From Theristus sp. LFF4_11 (taxonomy: Eukaryota; Nematoda; Chromadorea; Monhysterida; Xyalidae), in NCBI GenBank assembly GCA_030248135.1, contig JASANC010001836.1, positions 124,001-188,000 on the forward strand: 64,000 bases of DNA. The letters are read 5' to 3'. Shown here in pieces: positions 61,680-64,000 of the stretch. The notes beneath the pieces are model-generated. The model did no database searches. It saw only the letters and a list, made by a program, of their open reading frames with translations, and was not told the origin of the DNA. Numbering within the stretch: the stretch's first letter is position 1; every line of letters starts with the position of its first letter. Position numbers and translations under genes: made by a program.

Positions 61680-63884
61680 TTAGCTATCATGCATCAATAG
61701 ACCATTATTCCACAATATAAGAACCAGTCGAATCTGAACAGAAGACAATGCGGTTAAACAATGAACAGCATAAAAAAGCCACAGGGGACACAATAGCAAT
61801 AAACAGATCAAAATAAAATAGAAAGGACACACAGTACAAACAAACAAAAACATATACCTTATCCGCATCGTCGTCCAATGGAAGCTCGTGGACTTCGACA
61901 AAGTTCGGGTAATTGTCAATCAAGAATTGAACGCCGTCGACGACCTGCAAAAGCACACTGCCGGATTGGAAAGTTTTTGTTTGTAAGCTACAGCTACAGC
62001 ACCCAGTTGGTAACCACTCAGAGCTGAGCTAACCTCTTCGTCTAACTGTAGCGAGGTCGCTGGACGCTCTTCAAAAACACGCGAATTGTGAACCCGGTGG
62101 ACGAGCGTCGCCCCATCGTCTTCATCAAAAACCATTCTGAAAAATTCAAACATTCATATCGAATTCCAGACCTTTTTTCAATGGTTGCTAGTTACTGCGC
62201 CATTTTTCAAACCGCTTATACTGCTTGCCTTTGAGCGTGCATTCTAATCAACTTCACTCGAGTATCCAATGTGGGAACAAAGGTCGCTGCTTTTTCGGCA
62301 CGGAATCGCGCGTCCTTCCAACCGGAGGCCGCAGCGTGAATGGAGCGGGCTGTTTCTGCTTGAAACAAATGACAGCTAGCGTTTTAGGAAACCTAATAAC
62401 TGGACTGAAACTGTGATCAACGTTCATTGTCCAACGCGAACCACGAACATTGTGTGAAGACAGGCGGCAACGCCTGATTCATGAACTCAACGGCCATCAT
62501 GTCCGCGCCGGCATCGCACAGCTCGACGACCCGCTCAGTGACCAGCTCCATGATGTGACGCACGTGCTGTTTGAATTGCGCACGCTCTGTATTCTGATCG
62601 GTTGGCACGATTTCGGATACCTGAAATGGCGCACATTTTTCGTCGGATGCACAGAATTTTAGAGTCTTCTGAGATGCACAAACATAATTGTGAAGAGTAA
62701 AGCCAATCAGCATATTTCTTAGCAATTTCCAAATTCTGATTTACTGATCAGTCTACTTTTTTCGGTTTCGAAACAGTTTCATCGTGGATTTCCGCTTGCG
62801 GTTGATTGGCAACACCCATGAACGAGAGATACCGCGGGGGAAGCGAACGACGAGCACTCAGTTCACTGTTCACGGTTTCGCTCAACACGTCCGGCACCAA
62901 CTGAAAAGAACCGCATTTAACAGAAAAAAATCAAGAATTTATCGAAAATGTCAGTATCTGATATTCTGATAAGTCTAATATTCTGTGTATTGTACGCAGT
63001 ACTTTTTTACAATAATCAAAAAGAAACCATAAAACTTTTGCCGACTTTTTCAAGCATATCCGCATAAGTGCTCTTGCGACAGACGCTCACGGTCACATGA
63101 AACGAATGTGCTTTATCATCAGTGTAACCCTGAAAACTGGACAAAACTCATGTGAAATAAAAGAACATGGTGTACAAACACGACCAATCGGAACGTTGTT
63201 TTAGTGGTACAAAAGATTTTCAAAAAATTTTCATACCTGGTGAACGAAACCTCGCGGCATATAGAGCAGTGCTCCCGGCTCCAGCCAGCCCTCCCACGCC
63301 AATTTGTTGTTAGCCACATCGGTCTGGCGAAAATTCGCTGCAAAAAACAATTGATTGGTTAACCAATGAACAGCCGACCAATCAGCGCAGAGCATTTCAA
63401 AAACTTCTCCGGGTGTACACCGCTGGATTCACGCGGCAATGTGACATCGTCCGTGGATGGCTCGTAGACACGCCAGTATTTGCGTCCCTCCAGCTGCAGC
63501 ACGAACGCGTCCACGTCATCCCAGTGCGGCGCAAAGCCTTGCGTCGCCGGCGGAGTTAGGTAACTGAAAGAGTTGAAAAGAAATTTAACTGAGATTCACT
63601 TTTTTGCTTTGAAAAAGTCATATATTGCACGAACAAATTGAATCGTTTGCCTGTACGAACGAAGGAGCACGAAATTGGGCGATAGCTAGATGCAAACTGC
63701 CACTGCGTACTTGAGGTCGATCAATCCAACAAAAGCGGTTTCGTTTTGCTCATGAATGATTGCAGTGACCGATGTACCTGTTTGCACCGACCATTGAGCA
63801 GAACAGCTCTTGAAGCTCGCTGCACAGTTGCCACATTTTTGGGTCGAACGACTGCGGATTGATGAACTGAACCGAACAGCCCGC
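61680..63884 (-). CDS. RIOX1: JmjC oxygenase of the NO66/RIOX family, C-terminal part (5' exons outside window)
   Basis: These Fe(II)/2-oxoglutarate enzymes hydroxylate a ribosomal-protein histidine and are also reported as histone H3 demethylases; they act in the nucleus or nucleolus. Ten minus-strand exons can be read: 63778-63884, 63421-63563, 63237-63337, 63046-63129, 62757-62900, 62449-62668, 62229-62349, 62034-62136, 61858-61944, 61680-61733. They sum to 1164 bases, in phase to a TAA. The JmjC core is clear: AHFINPQ-like [28 protein letters not shown] with the HxD iron ligands, [12 protein letters not shown], then [14 protein letters not shown] with the distal His. The C-terminal winged-helix region includes [16 protein letters not shown] and LLMHDS. 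The intron between 62229 and 62136 appears to be GC-AG. RIOX2/MINA is a less likely alternative because of the NO66-like PRESSANF segment. Confidence 0.88.
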
Positions 63885-64000
63885 CTGCAAACGAGGTATA
63901 GGTGATAGAACAAAAGTTCTGAGTAAGGAAGGCAAGCGGTCTGATTTTCCATACATATTGTGGAGGTCACACAAACCAAAGTATTCAGTAAATTCAAAGT

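Overview
The window looks like a chromosome segment from a nematode. The reasons are many short introns ending in T-rich TTTCAG-type acceptors, a long vitellogenin gene with vitellogenin-type promoter boxes, an SLC4A11-type transporter with poly-Asn/Ser/Thr-rich N-terminal sequence, and a high load of small TA-target inverted-repeat elements. The species is not recognised. All gene identities come from reading translations by eye; no search was run.

Layout. 0-2.5 kb: two 15-bp-period minisatellites and a C-tract-rich repeat, then a three-exon MIC10 (MICOS) gene carrying an in-frame TAG in its conserved C-terminus. 2.5-34 kb: sparse Ser/Thr/Asn-rich exons (5.47, 7.75, 13.9, 25.3 kb) and a small candidate first exon (29.6 kb), separated by repeats. 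Several end in the phase needed to splice to exon 2 of the SLC4A11-like gene, so they may be its distal alternative 5' part, or a separate gene. 34.1-39.9 kb: a complete 19-exon SLC4A11-like membrane transporter (999 codons plus stop). 40.5-47.6 kb: repeats only. 49.1-51.8 kb: a type I membrane protein with EGF-like domains (5' end not found). 52.6-61.2 kb: a complete vitellogenin of about 1,900 residues with about 29 exons. 61.7-63.9 kb, minus strand and convergent with it: the C-terminal part of a NO66/RIOX-type JmjC oxygenase whose first exons lie beyond the window.

Mobile DNA is the most striking part. Three copies (10.7, 41.4, 45.2 kb) of a 2.3-3.2 kb composite element share a G+C-rich start, a ~149-bp tandem array and a ~1 kb unit bounded by ~145-bp inverted repeats. 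The inner unit is flipped in one copy relative to the other two. Two of the copies carry nested MITEs whose empty site is visible in a sister copy, giving direct evidence of TA target duplication. A 1.9 kb foldback element, a mariner-type element with a deleted transposase, a mariner remnant and several palindromic repeats add to this.

Three introns in three unrelated genes appear to need GC-AG splice sites. The genes show no obvious shared pathway: mitochondrial crista structure, ion transport, cell-surface EGF signalling or adhesion, yolk protein, and chromatin/ribosome hydroxylation.
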